Shown piece after piece: positions 28,900 through 38,443 of a stretch of 64,000 nucleotides of DNA; the stretch's first letter is position 1; every line of letters begins with the position of its first letter. Under the pieces are notes generated by a model. The model made no database searches. It saw nothing but the letters and a program-made list of their open reading frames with translations, and was not told where the DNA came from. Both the position numbers and the translations under genes were made by a program. This stretch comes from Algimonas arctica (GTDB lineage: Bacteria > Pseudomonadota > Alphaproteobacteria > Caulobacterales > Maricaulaceae), in the NCBI RefSeq assembly GCF_014652695.1, contig NZ_BMZH01000011.1, positions 46,232 through 110,231 of the forward strand, in the 5' to 3' direction.

Positions 28900-29808
28900 A
28901 TGAACCTTCGACCTCTCGCTATTCTGACGGCCATCGCTCTGACGAGCTGTTCGGATGCAACCATCCAGTCTGCCTCAGACCAACCCATAATGGCGGGGGC
29001 GCCGATCACCCTCGGTCAATCCTATACGCTCAATTCGTCTGTCTATGGCGGCCCGCGCGAAATCAATCTGTATGTCCCTGATTTGCCAGCCTGGGCGGAA
29101 GGGTATTTTACCGACCCCTTGCCCGTTCTCTATGTAGTCGATGGCGGTTTGGCTCAGGATTTCGTGCATATTGCGGCCTTGTCGCAGCTCCCTCTGGTCA
29201 ATGGAGAACGAAGCCCCGCCATTGTTGTCGGTGTGAAAACCGATAATCGGTATGGCGAGATCACACCGGACCCAATGGATCCGCGCTATCAGGCCGAATT
29301 TGAAGGCTATGGTGGGGCCGCGGATTTCCGTCGGTTCTTAAAGACAGAGGTGATGCCGTTCGTGCAAGCGAAGGGCTATGACGGCCGCGCCGCGTTGATG
29401 GGGGAATCGCTCGCGGGGTTGTTCGTGATAGATAGTTTGGCCGCTGAGCCGGATTTGTTTGAGGATTATATCGCCATTTCGCCGAGCAGTTGGTGGGATG
29501 ACCGGGCGTTGGCAAATCGGGCCGAGGTGGCCTTAGCGGACACTCCCATGGGCAAACGTCTGGTTCTGGCTATGGCGGATGAAGGCGGGACGATGGAAGC
29601 GGGGACATTGGCGTTCCGGGATGCGGCCATCGCCAATCCCGCGATTGAGGTGACATTTTTGGATCGGTCTGACAGCGAAAGTCACGCAACGATTTATCAC
29701 GATGCCGCCCGCGATGCGCTACTCGCGCTGCACGGTATTCCGGCGCAACCTTACGGGGATGCGCCGTGGTATTTGATCGACGGCGAAAATCCGCCTGAGA
29801 AAGAATAA
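28900..29808 (+). CDS. Alpha/beta-hydrolase lipoprotein (Fes/IroE-type esterase)
   Basis: Protein of 302 residues with a lipoprotein signal (lipobox LTSC near residue 17). It has an esterase fold like enterochelin esterase and YbbA/IroE: PVLYVVDGG, the nucleophile elbow GESLAG near residue 168, SPSSWWDDRAL, and a SESHATIYHDA stretch carrying the catalytic His. It probably hydrolyses an ester of a periplasmic substrate such as a siderophore, but there is no siderophore locus next to it. It converges on galU with 3 nt between the stops. Confidence 0.85.
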   Translation: MNLRPLAILTAIALTSCSDATIQSASDQPIMAGAPITLGQSYTLNSSVYGGPREINLYVPDLPAWAEGYFTDPLPVLYVVDGGLAQDFVHIAALSQLPLVNGERSPAIVVGVKTDNRYGEITPDPMDPRYQAEFEGYGGAADFRRFLKTEVMPFVQAKGYDGRAALMGESLAGLFVIDSLAAEPDLFEDYIAISPSSWWDDRALANRAEVALADTPMGKRLVLAMADEGGTMEAGTLAFRDAAIANPAIEVTFLDRSDSESHATIYHDAARDALLALHGIPAQPYGDAPWYLIDGENPPEKE

Positions 29809-29811
29809 GGC

Positions 29812-30702
29812 TTAGACTTGCGCCGCTTTGATTAAGGCCCGGGCACCGTCTTTAATCTCTGGATGGTCAAGCGCGTGGGCGAGCACGGCTTCGAAATAAC
29901 CAAGCTTGGACCCGCAGTCATAATCTTGGCCCTCATAAGCAAACGCATGAAAGGGCGAGCCGCTCTCCATCGCGCGGGCCATCGCGTCCGTGAGTTGGAC
30001 TTCGCCGCCTGCTCCGGTCTCTTGCGTGGCGAGGAGCTCCATGACTTTCGGCTGAAGGATATATCGCCCGGTGATTTTATAGCGCGACGGGGCGTCCTCG
30101 ATACTGGGTTTTTCGACCATACCGGACATTGCGATGAGCGGACCTTCTATCTGTCCTTTGGGCGCAATAACGCCGTATTTGCTGACTTCGGCTTCTGGCA
30201 CTTCGTCGACAGCGATGATGTTGCCGCCGACGTCATCATAGGCGTCCATCATTTGTTTTAAGCAACCCGGACCCGATGGGTTAGCGGCTTTGACAATGAC
30301 GTCCGGGAGTAAGACGGCAAAAGGCTGATCACCGACAATATCGCGGGCGCACCACACGGCATGGCCGAGACCGCGCGCGGATTGCTGGCGAATAAAACTC
30401 ATCGTACCTTCGCGCGGCCGGAGCCGTTTTAGTTCATCGGCAATGTCGGTCTTATTTTTCGTGACCAGCGCTTGTTCCAACTCATAAGCTTCATCGAAAT
30501 AATCTTCGATCGCACCTTTGTTCCGGCCGGTAATAAAGACAATATGTTCGATTCCAGCGTCCAGCGCCTCATCGACCACATATTGCAGCGCCGGGCGGTC
30601 CACGACGGGCAGCATTTCCTTTGGCACCACTTTGGTTGCGGGTAGAACGCGTGTTCCAAATCCAGCAACAGGCAGGACGGCGATACGGACTTTTGAACTC
30701 AT
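29812..30702 (-). CDS. galU: UTP-glucose-1-phosphate uridylyltransferase
   Basis: Protein of 296 residues. The nucleotide-binding signature AVLPVAGFGTRVLPATKVVPKEMLPV is at the N-terminus, and other GalU landmarks are FITGRNK, LGHAVWCA, LLPDVIV, TGRYIL and YDCGSKLGYF. It makes UDP-glucose for exopolysaccharide and envelope sugars. The ATG at 30702 has AAGGAG about 10 nt upstream. It lies 1 nt downstream of ugd, the next enzyme in the pathway, so the two form an operon for UDP-glucuronate. Confidence 0.96.
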   Translation of the reverse strand: MSSKVRIAVLPVAGFGTRVLPATKVVPKEMLPVVDRPALQYVVDEALDAGIEHIVFITGRNKGAIEDYFDEAYELEQALVTKNKTDIADELKRLRPREGTMSFIRQQSARGLGHAVWCARDIVGDQPFAVLLPDVIVKAANPSGPGCLKQMMDAYDDVGGNIIAVDEVPEAEVSKYGVIAPKGQIEGPLIAMSGMVEKPSIEDAPSRYKITGRYILQPKVMELLATQETGAGGEVQLTDAMARAMESGSPFHAFAYEGQDYDCGSKLGYFEAVLAHALDHPEIKDGARALIKAAQV

Positions 30703-30703
30703 C

Positions 30704-32023
30704 TTAGGTCTCCTTGGGTTTTGGATAACCGACATTCGTGTAGGAAAAACCAAGACCGCGCATTTGTTCGCCGCGATATATATTGCGGAGGTCGATAACA
30801 TTGGGGGCGTTGAGCAGGGATTTGACCCGGCGCATATCTAGCGCGCGAAATTCATCCCATTCGGTGGCGATCACCACCGCGTCAGCGCCGTCGATGGCGC
30901 GAAACGCGCTATCGGCATACTCAATATCGGGAAGTGTCTTCTTGGCTTCATCCATTGCTTCGGGGTCATAGGCGACAATCTCGGCGCCTTTATCGACAAG
31001 GCGGGGAATAATCGTGAGTGACGGCGCGTCGCGCATATCATCCGTGTTGGGCTTAAACGCGAGGCCGAGTATGCAGATCCGCAGCCCGTGAACATCGCCG
31101 CCCAGCGCCGCGACGATCTTGTTCGCCATCCGGCGTTTTCGGGATTCATTGGCCTCAATGACGGATGACACGATAGAGAGTGCGACATTGGCCTCTTCTG
31201 CCGTGCGCACCAAGGCGAGCGTATCTTTCGGAAAGCACGACCCACCATAACCGGGGCCGGCGTGGAGGAATTTATTGCCAATGCGCTTGTCCAGCCCGAT
31301 TCCGCGCGCGACTTCCTGTACATTCGCGCCGACAGCTTCGCACAGATCGGCGATTTCATTGATAAAAGTGATCTTGGTCGCCAGAAACGCATTGGCGGCG
31401 TATTTAGTCAGTTCTGACGTGCGGCGCTCGGTGAAGACAATTGGCGTCTCGTTGATAAAGAGCGGGCGATACAGCTCGCGCATTTTGGCGACGGCGCGCG
31501 CGTCCGTTGTGCCAACAACCACGCGGTCGGGGCGTTTGAAATCATCAATCGCCGCGCCTTCGCGCAGGAATTCGGGGTTGGAGACAACCTCGAACAGATC
31601 GCGTGATACGTGCTCGCTCATAATGCGTTCGACTTCGTCGCCCGTGCCGACGGGGACCGTGGATTTGGTCACGACGACGGTGAAGTCCTTAATCAGTCCC
31701 GCAATTTCTTCGGCCGCAGCATAGACGTAAGATAAGTCCGCATATCCGTCTCCGCGCCGCGACGGCGTGCCGACGGCGATGAACACGGCATCCGTATCCT
31801 GCATCGCGGCAGTGAGGTCCGTGGTGAAGGATAGACGTCCGGCCTTGACGTTTTTCGCGATTAACGCGTCCAGACCGGGTTCGAAAATCGGGACGCCGCC
31901 GGCATTGAGTGTCTCTATTTTACCGGGGTCTTTATCCACACACACGACCTCGTGTCCGAAATCTGCAAAGCAAACTCCTGACACTAAACCGACATACCCT
32001 GTACCAACCATCGTAACTTTCAT
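30704..32023 (-). CDS. ugd: UDP-glucose 6-dehydrogenase
   Basis: Protein of 439 residues. The NAD-binding motif is VGTGYVGLVSG at the N-terminus and the catalytic Cys is in PGYGGSCFPKDT near residue 263. LGLAFKPNTDDMRDAPS marks the C-terminal UDP-binding domain. It oxidises UDP-glucose twice to UDP-glucuronate. A strong ribosome site, AAGGAGG, precedes the ATG. Upstream, divergent, is the sterol-desaturase-like gene. Confidence 0.97.
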   Translation of the reverse strand: MKVTMVGTGYVGLVSGVCFADFGHEVVCVDKDPGKIETLNAGGVPIFEPGLDALIAKNVKAGRLSFTTDLTAAMQDTDAVFIAVGTPSRRGDGYADLSYVYAAAEEIAGLIKDFTVVVTKSTVPVGTGDEVERIMSEHVSRDLFEVVSNPEFLREGAAIDDFKRPDRVVVGTTDARAVAKMRELYRPLFINETPIVFTERRTSELTKYAANAFLATKITFINEIADLCEAVGANVQEVARGIGLDKRIGNKFLHAGPGYGGSCFPKDTLALVRTAEEANVALSIVSSVIEANESRKRRMANKIVAALGGDVHGLRICILGLAFKPNTDDMRDAPSLTIIPRLVDKGAEIVAYDPEAMDEAKKTLPDIEYADSAFRAIDGADAVVIATEWDEFRALDMRRVKSLLNAPNVIDLRNIYRGEQMRGLGFSYTNVGYPKPKET

Positions 32024-32104
32024 GGGGCCTCCTTAATGGCAGAGCTGTGATGCGTCACCTATGTCGATTGACAAATTTTTTGTGACGGTGTCGTGATAGG
32101 ATCA

Positions 32105-33025
32105 ATGGAAACTGAACTCTCATTCCCCGACGTTTTAGCGTGGGCTGTGCCGTTTTTCGTGATCACGGTCACGCTGGAATGGTGGCTTGTCGCCCGGGGC
32201 CGCGCGCAAGGGCGCTACGTCTGGCGTGACGCGATCACGTCCATGACGATGGGGCTCGGGAATATGATCACTGATTTGCTATTTGGCTTTATCAGCCTTG
32301 GCGTCCTGTTGATTCTTTGGCCGTACCGGTTGCTTGATCTCGGCGTCAGTGTGCCGGTCATCCTGTTGGCGATCGTGGCACAGGATTTTGTGTATTACTG
32401 GAAACACCGCGCCAGTCACCGTATCCGCTGGTTCTGGAGCGCGCATGTGGTCCACCATAGTAGTGAGCATTATAATCTCTCGACCGCCTTGCGCCAGCCG
32501 TGGAACAGTAATTTCACGGGCTATGTACTGATGTCGGCGCCATTGATTCTACTGGGGTTCCATCCACTCTTGATCGTCTTTGTTGGCGCGATCAATTTAC
32601 TCTATCAATATTGGATCCATACGGAAGCTATTCGGAAAATGCCGCGATGGTTCGAGTTTATCTTCAACACGCCCAGCCATCACCGTGTCCACCACAGCAC
32701 CCACCCGACCCATCTCGATATGAATTATGCCGGCATTTTTATCGTCTGGGATCGGATGTTTGGAACATTTATCGAAGAGCGCGATGAAGAAGCGATGGTC
32801 TATGGCCTGGTGAAGAATGTTGACACGTATAACCCGGTCAAGATCGCGCTGGCGGAGTGGTTCGCCATTTTCCGCGACGCTTTACAGCCGGGGCTGACAC
32901 TCCGTCAGCGTATCGGTTATGTTTTTGCGCCTCCGGGGTATAGCCATGATGGCTCACGGCAGGGCAGTGAGGCGATATTGGCGGCGTGGGAAGACGCGCA
33001 AGAGCCGGCTCATCCCGCTGAATAA
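32105..33025 (+). CDS. Sterol desaturase / fatty acid hydroxylase superfamily membrane protein
   Basis: Protein of 306 residues with about four to five membrane helices and the histidine clusters of the family: HRASHR (HxxxH), HVVHHSSEHYN (HxxHH), and HHRVHHSTHP. These bind a di-iron centre that oxidises a lipid substrate. The substrate is unknown; bacterial members act on carotenoids, sterols or acyl chains. I chose the ATG at 32105 with AGGA just upstream; a GTG at 32093 is an alternative. Confidence 0.9.
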   Translation: METELSFPDVLAWAVPFFVITVTLEWWLVARGRAQGRYVWRDAITSMTMGLGNMITDLLFGFISLGVLLILWPYRLLDLGVSVPVILLAIVAQDFVYYWKHRASHRIRWFWSAHVVHHSSEHYNLSTALRQPWNSNFTGYVLMSAPLILLGFHPLLIVFVGAINLLYQYWIHTEAIRKMPRWFEFIFNTPSHHRVHHSTHPTHLDMNYAGIFIVWDRMFGTFIEERDEEAMVYGLVKNVDTYNPVKIALAEWFAIFRDALQPGLTLRQRIGYVFAPPGYSHDGSRQGSEAILAAWEDAQEPAHPAE

Positions 33026-33219
33026 GCCCAAAAAATTGGCCTGAGGTCGCGGAAAACTGCAACCTGTTCGCAACTGACTGCATTCCATTGTAAAATTGCG
33101 TCGGAATGACGCCATTCTCGGGTGGCATTCTATCTTATATCTCGCTAGAGACGCGTCACATGCGTGCGCCCTCGGGCGATTGTCACGCATATCTGGGAAC
33201 GAATAAGAAGGTTGCAACG

Positions 33220-33780
33220 ATGGCCGAGACGGGCTTGATCCATCACGACGATATCGTCGCGGACGACAGTAAACGAGATTTCATCTTCCTTGCCGCAGGT
33301 GCGGCAGGGGCAATCGGCGCCGCGTCGATCGTGTGGCCGATGATTGCTCAAATGGGCAAAGCAGCGGACACGCTGGCCCTGGGATCGATTGAAATCGATG
33401 TTAGCAAAGTGGCTGAAGGTCAGCAGTTGAAAGTTCTCTGGCGCGGGGCTCCGGTCTTTGTGCGTCACCGGACAGCAACCGAAATCGCGGAAGCGGAAAG
33501 CGTAGATTTGGCTGTGTTGCCGGATCCGGCAACCGATGATTCCCGACTGGTGGCGGGCCCTGACGGCGCGTTGAAGCCGCAATATCTCGTCCAAGTTGGC
33601 GTCTGCACACACTTTGGGTGTGTGCCCGTCGGTGAAGCTGGCGATTATGATGGCTGGTACTGCCCCTGCCACGGTAGCCACTACGATACATCGGGTCGAA
33701 TCCGTAAGGGGCCCGCGCCACGCAATTTGCTTGTGCCGCCCTACGAATATGTCTCGGACACAGTGATCAAAGTCGGTTAA
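33220..33780 (+). CDS. petA: Ubiquinol-cytochrome c reductase iron-sulfur (Rieske) subunit
   Basis: Protein of 186 residues. A single N-terminal membrane anchor (DFIFLAAGAAGAIGAASIV) is followed by the Rieske domain with both cluster motifs, CTHFGC and CPCHGSHYD. It is the first gene of the cytochrome bc1 operon, 23 nt upstream of petB. The ATG at 33220 gives the usual family N-terminus; upstream codons in frame are not conserved. Confidence 0.97.
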   Translation: MAETGLIHHDDIVADDSKRDFIFLAAGAAGAIGAASIVWPMIAQMGKAADTLALGSIEIDVSKVAEGQQLKVLWRGAPVFVRHRTATEIAEAESVDLAVLPDPATDDSRLVAGPDGALKPQYLVQVGVCTHFGCVPVGEAGDYDGWYCPCHGSHYDTSGRIRKGPAPRNLLVPPYEYVSDTVIKVG

Positions 33781-33803
33781 CCGACTAGGAGAAGAACAAG
33801 ACG

Positions 33804-35081
33804 ATGAGCGGACATTCCACTTACGAACCGAAATGGGCTGCAGCCCGCTGGATGGACCAGCGCCTGCCAATTGTGCGCATGGGCGCCGATTTCATGACCA
33901 TGCCAACGCCTCGAAACCTGAATTATTGGTGGACGTTTGGCGGCATCTTGATGCTCTGCTTGATCGTCCAGATCGCGTCAGGCGTGATTTTGGGCATGCA
34001 TTATGTCGCTCACGTCGATTACGCCTTTGATTCCGTGCAGCGTATTCGCCGCGACGTGCCTTATGGCTGGTTGATGCAATCGACCCACGCCGTTGGCGCC
34101 TCGATGTTCTTCTTGGCCGTATACATGCACATTTTCCGCGCACTTTATTATGGATCATACAAAGCGCCGCGAGAAGTATTGTGGATTTTAGGGTGCTTGA
34201 TTTACCTCGTCATGATGGCAACGGCATTCCTCGGCTATACTTTGCCGTGGGGTCAAATGTCCTTCTGGGGTGCGACTGTGATTACGGGCTTCTTTGGGGC
34301 CGTTCCTGTCGTGGGTGAATCATTGCAGCAATGGTTGTTAGGCGGCTACGCCGTCGATAATGCGACGCTAAATCGGTTCTACTCGCTTCATTACCTGTTG
34401 CCTTTCGTCATTGCGGCCCTGTCCGGTCTGCACATTTGGGCGCTGCATGTCACCGGGTCGAACAATCCGATTGGTGTGTCCGATAAGGTTAAGACCGATA
34501 CGCTGCCTTTCCACCCGTATTTTACGGTCAAGGATATGTTGGCGGTGACGGTCTTTCTAATGATCTTCGCGTTCTTCTTATTCTACTTGCCGGACGCCCT
34601 CGGTCACGCGGATAACCTGATCAAAGCCGACCCGCTGAAGACACCGCCACACATCGTGCCGGAATGGTACTTCCTGCCGTTCTATGCGATCTTGCGCGCT
34701 GTGCCAGATAAGCTGGCGGGTATTTTGCTGATGGTCGGGGCGATTGCCGTTCTGTTCGTCTTGCCATGGCTCGACACGTCACGTGTGCGCTCTATGCGGT
34801 TCCGTCCTATCGCGCGCTGGTTCTTCTTCATCTTCATCTTCATGTGCTTTATTCTCGGTTGGTGTGGCGCGGAAACGCCGGATGATAATGCCTTTCTTGG
34901 TTTGTCATTCTATCGTCTGAGCCAGATCGCGACGATCTATTACTTTGGCTATTTCCTCGTGATCCTGCCGATTTTGGGCCTCGTTGAGAATCCGGAGGAG
35001 CGGCCTGCGTCAATTACGCAGTCGATCCTTGATCATGGCGACAAGCCTAAACCCGAAGCCGTACAGGCGCCCGCCGAGTAG
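33804..35081 (+). CDS. petB: Cytochrome b subunit of the bc1 complex
   Basis: Protein of 425 residues with eight to nine membrane helices. Heme-ligating histidines are in QSTHAVGASMFF and YMHIFRALYYGSYK (helix B), and in HYLLPFVIAALSGLHIWALHVTGSNNP (helix D). The Qo-site motif PEWYFLPFYAILR is intact. The Shine-Dalgarno sequence is GGAGAAGAA. The protein carries both hemes b and both quinone sites. Confidence 0.98.
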   Translation: MSGHSTYEPKWAAARWMDQRLPIVRMGADFMTMPTPRNLNYWWTFGGILMLCLIVQIASGVILGMHYVAHVDYAFDSVQRIRRDVPYGWLMQSTHAVGASMFFLAVYMHIFRALYYGSYKAPREVLWILGCLIYLVMMATAFLGYTLPWGQMSFWGATVITGFFGAVPVVGESLQQWLLGGYAVDNATLNRFYSLHYLLPFVIAALSGLHIWALHVTGSNNPIGVSDKVKTDTLPFHPYFTVKDMLAVTVFLMIFAFFLFYLPDALGHADNLIKADPLKTPPHIVPEWYFLPFYAILRAVPDKLAGILLMVGAIAVLFVLPWLDTSRVRSMRFRPIARWFFFIFIFMCFILGWCGAETPDDNAFLGLSFYRLSQIATIYYFGYFLVILPILGLVENPEERPASITQSILDHGDKPKPEAVQAPAE

Positions 35082-35120
35082 GCGACGCGCAATACGGACC
35101 GAAATACGGGAAAATTTATC

Positions 35121-35975
35121 ATGGCACTTAAGACTGTTCGAAATCTCATGATCGCTGGCGGCGTTGCTGTCGCATCACTTACTGGCATCGCAATCGCCTC
35201 TGGCGGCAGTGTCGCCGATGGCTACGAGATGGTTCACAAACATTGGCATTGGAGTGGTGTCACCGGCACGTACGACCAAGAAGCCATGCAGCGCGGCTAT
35301 AATGTATATGCACAAGTATGCCGTTCTTGCCATAATCTGGATCATCTTGCGTTTCGCCATCTTGGCGACAAAGGCGGTCCATTCTATGACGAACGCTACG
35401 AGAACCCGAACGATAACCCGCTCGTTAAGAATATCGCAGCGGAATATGAGGTTATCGATGTAAACCCAGAGGATGGGTCTGAAATCTCACGTCCGGGTAT
35501 TCCAGCGGACATGTTCCCGCCCGTTTACCGCAACACCGCTGAAGCCGCTTATGTCAATAATGGCGCTATCCCCCCTGACCTCTCCGTAATGGTCAAGGCG
35601 CGCAATAATGGCGCGGATTATGTGTATAATCTGATGCTAGCTTATGATCACCCTCAGCCTGACTCAGTCGTCACAAGCTCGGGCCAATATTATAACCCTG
35701 TGATGGAAGGCGGTAAAATCGCCATGGGGCCGCAGCTCCAGCCTCAAGTCGGTGTGTTCGAATATCAAAGCGAGACAGAGGGGCAGAATCCTCCCGAAGC
35801 GACGGTCGAGCAAATGGCCGCAGATGTTGTCGAGTTTTTAGCCTGGTCAGCCGATCCAAAATTGGCAGAACGCAAGTCAGCGGGCATGATGTCGATGGTA
35901 TATCTGTTGATCCTCGCGCTTCTCTTATGGTTGTCCTACAAGCGCATTTGGGCTCGGCTAAAGCCGAAGACGTAA
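35121..35975 (+). CDS. petC: Cytochrome c1
   Basis: Protein of 284 residues. A signal peptide of about 27 residues leads to the heme attachment site CRSCH (residues 67-71), and a C-terminal membrane helix (MVYLLILALLLWLSY) anchors it. It is the third subunit of the bc1 complex and passes electrons to soluble cytochrome c. It is the last gene of the petABC operon, which is closed by a strong hairpin terminator 22 nt after its stop. Confidence 0.97.
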   Translation: MALKTVRNLMIAGGVAVASLTGIAIASGGSVADGYEMVHKHWHWSGVTGTYDQEAMQRGYNVYAQVCRSCHNLDHLAFRHLGDKGGPFYDERYENPNDNPLVKNIAAEYEVIDVNPEDGSEISRPGIPADMFPPVYRNTAEAAYVNNGAIPPDLSVMVKARNNGADYVYNLMLAYDHPQPDSVVTSSGQYYNPVMEGGKIAMGPQLQPQVGVFEYQSETEGQNPPEATVEQMAADVVEFLAWSADPKLAERKSAGMMSMVYLLILALLLWLSYKRIWARLKPKT

Positions 35976-35997
35976 GTGTGAAACACAGACTTGAAGA

Positions 35998-36023
35998 AGC
36001 CCGCCATTGAGCGGGCTTTTTTT
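35998..36023 (+). terminator. Rho-independent terminator of petABC
   Basis: A 7-bp GC-rich stem, AGCCCGC and GCGGGCT, with a six-base loop is followed directly by a run of seven T. This is a textbook intrinsic terminator, 22 nt after the cytochrome c1 stop codon. Confidence 0.93.
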
Positions 36024-36166
36024 ATGGCCACTTTATTTATGAAAAAGTCGATACGCATGCTTTGCATAGGGACGAAGGCTAGCATGACCCCTTCCAGTGC
36101 TTTACAGATTTAAGAAATTATGGCTCTTACGATTTTGGTTTAGTGCTATGATTTGCTTTGGAACCC

Positions 36167-37441
36167 ATGATCAATACAAAACTTATAGGTCTTCTAGCGA
36201 CCGTCGTTGCGATCCTTATTGCCGTTGTCGCGGGCATCGGGCTGTTTACCTTTGTCCGGTTTGTTGATGCGGAGCATGATGCGCGCACCGTCGTTAAATC
36301 GGCCACCGCCTATTCTAACGCGTTAGATCAGCTAAAAGGGGGTGTTTTGGATGCTGAAACCGGACAGCGGGGTTATTTGCTCACAGGCGACAGGGACTAT
36401 TTGGCCCCGTATATATCGGTTCGCGATTCCCTTGATGCGACCACACCCACGGATTGGGCGCAATTAGCGTTCCGCGACGGAACAGATAGCGAGTTGCGTC
36501 AGCTGGTCGACTACAAGCTCACGGAGATGGACGAGACTATCCGCTTGTTTGAAACAGGAAACCCCCGGGCGGCGCTCAGAATGATCCAAACAGATCGGGG
36601 GGCGGACTTCATGCGCGACATACGCGCAGCCATCCAATCCCGGAAAAGCGAGGCCTATGCGATCGCTGATGCGGCTGAGCAGCAATCAATTGCTTATGGT
36701 GCGCGAACCGAAAAGATATCAACGTTCCTCGCCGCCTTATTGGGGCTTGCCGCGCTTATGGGCGCTGTGACGATCTATTTATGGATATCCGCCGATAAGG
36801 CGGTCGCCGATGCCGAAGAAGCGGTTGATACGGCCGAGCGAATCGAAGTGATCGCGAATGAGCTAAACCACCGCATGAAAAATATGTTTACGATCACGCA
36901 AGGCATGTTGCGGCAAAGTGCGCGTGGCCGTTCAGAGTCCGTGAGAGAGTTCGCGCAGGAAGCGTCAGAGCGGGTCATGGCTATGTCTCACGCTTATAGT
37001 ATCAGCCAATCTATAGACGCATCGCGCTCTATGTCGTCCGCCGACATTTTTGCGCGAGTGGTCCAAGCGCAATTACTCGAAGCGCACACGTTCAATGCTT
37101 CCGGGTCCACCGTATTTTTCAAAGAGAACGCGGTGACGCCCTTGGCTTTAATTCTGCACGAATGGACGACGAACACCCTGAAATACGGCGCATGGAATCT
37201 CCACAACGACGCAAAGAGTGAGGGTCATGTGACTCTAAGCGTTAGTGAGGGCGACGAGGGGGTGTTGGTGCTGTTGTGGGATGAGCAGTGTGACCGGGCC
37301 GGGCAACCCGATCCGGCGCCAACTGGATATGGCTCTAAACTAATCAAAGCCTGTGCGTCGCAATTGGGGGGCACTGTCAGCTATGATTGGCATAATGAGG
37401 GTGTTCGTATCCGCCTGACACTCGATAAAAGCCGGTCCTAA
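36167..37441 (+). CDS. CHASE3 sensor HWE-family histidine kinase
   Basis: Membrane protein of 424 residues. A first helix (residues 8-33) and a second one near residue 190 flank a periplasmic CHASE3 domain that contains the typical DAETGQRGYLLTGD. The cytoplasmic part has the HWE phosphoacceptor NHRMKNMFTITQGM, the N-box HEWTTNTLKYGA, the W-x-E triad (LLWDEQ) and a short G-box (GYGSKLI). HWE kinases often feed the general stress pathway of alphaproteobacteria, but no regulator is adjacent here. It overlaps the TonB-like gene by 4 nt at its 3' end. Confidence 0.9.
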   Translation: MINTKLIGLLATVVAILIAVVAGIGLFTFVRFVDAEHDARTVVKSATAYSNALDQLKGGVLDAETGQRGYLLTGDRDYLAPYISVRDSLDATTPTDWAQLAFRDGTDSELRQLVDYKLTEMDETIRLFETGNPRAALRMIQTDRGADFMRDIRAAIQSRKSEAYAIADAAEQQSIAYGARTEKISTFLAALLGLAALMGAVTIYLWISADKAVADAEEAVDTAERIEVIANELNHRMKNMFTITQGMLRQSARGRSESVREFAQEASERVMAMSHAYSISQSIDASRSMSSADIFARVVQAQLLEAHTFNASGSTVFFKENAVTPLALILHEWTTNTLKYGAWNLHNDAKSEGHVTLSVSEGDEGVLVLLWDEQCDRAGQPDPAPTGYGSKLIKACASQLGGTVSYDWHNEGVRIRLTLDKSRS

Positions 37442-38373
37442 TTGTCGAGTTCAAACCGATAGCGCTTGCGGACGCCCTCGGTTTCAATGGCAATGCCGCC
37501 GACTGTGCGCGGCTCAAACTCGGTCCGAAGGGCGGCTCTCTCGGCTTCTTTGACAAAGTCATCGGCATAGCGTGATGCATCAACCTCGACCAATTCCACC
37601 GTTTCGACGCGACCGGACTCATTGATGGTCAAGGACAAGGTGACAACCGCTTCGACTCCGCGTCGTAGAGCGCGGCGCGGATAGCGCGGCGTTTCATTCC
37701 GGCGCACGCGCGGGCCGATGATGTCGCCGGTTAACGCCCGCGTCGGCTCACGATTCTCAGAGGATGAACGGAAGATAATGCTCGGCTCAATACCATAGCG
37801 ATCTCCGGCTAAGCGGTCATTGGGAATGCCGCGATAAGCCTCCGGATCGCGCGGGAGGGTCCGGTCGGGAATATCGGCTCCGACGGGCATGGTTTCAATC
37901 TCAGCTAATAAAGTCTCGATTTCCGTGTCTCTTGCCCCGAGATAACGGCCCCACTCGCGTTGATAGGCAGCGACGGCAGAGCGTCGTGTGATAATGTCAA
38001 AGCGCGGATCATAAGCGGTCGTCAGTGTGGCCTGCCAATCCCGATCCGCCGCCGCGTCCAAGATATCCAATTGCGCACGAACCGCACCGTCCCGCGGGTT
38101 TTCGGGGTATTGGCTGAGAAAGTCTGTCAGCCGCGCGCGCCGCAAAGCGGGGTCATTTTCAGCCAACGCGCGGAGATATGTTGTTCGCGCTTCCGGCTCT
38201 GGCCCAATCGGGTCGCTCTGCCCGACTGTCTCACCAAGGCTCGAGGCATAGAGCCACCCGACAAGGGCAAGCAGGGCTATCGCGGCGGCAATAGACGGCC
38301 ACAACCATACCTTTACTGCGCCTGTATCGGCGGCATCATTGTCTGAATTATCATTGTCGATCGACTGGTACAC
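37438..38373 (-). CDS. TonB-like protein with C-terminal TonB domain
   Basis: Protein of 311 residues. One membrane helix near residues 25-45 is followed by a helical, TPR-like stretch (about 65-165) and a C-terminal TonB domain: RNETPRYPRRALRRGVEAVVTLSLTINESGRVETVELVEV, then a helix and a final strand. TonB links the inner-membrane ExbBD motor to outer-membrane receptors. The usual Pro-rich linker is missing, so a different partner or geometry is likely. The start is a GTG at 38373, the only reasonable start. It converges on the upstream kinase with a 4-nt overlap. Confidence 0.85.
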   Translation of the reverse strand: MYQSIDNDNSDNDAADTGAVKVWLWPSIAAAIALLALVGWLYASSLGETVGQSDPIGPEPEARTTYLRALAENDPALRRARLTDFLSQYPENPRDGAVRAQLDILDAAADRDWQATLTTAYDPRFDIITRRSAVAAYQREWGRYLGARDTEIETLLAEIETMPVGADIPDRTLPRDPEAYRGIPNDRLAGDRYGIEPSIIFRSSSENREPTRALTGDIIGPRVRRNETPRYPRRALRRGVEAVVTLSLTINESGRVETVELVEVDASRYADDFVKEAERAALRTEFEPRTVGGIAIETEGVRKRYRFELDN

Positions 38374-38443
38374 ACAGGCCTTATAGAGCGAATGCGACCC
38401 GATGATCTAGACAGGATGCGCGCAAGCCCGCACAAGCCGCTTC

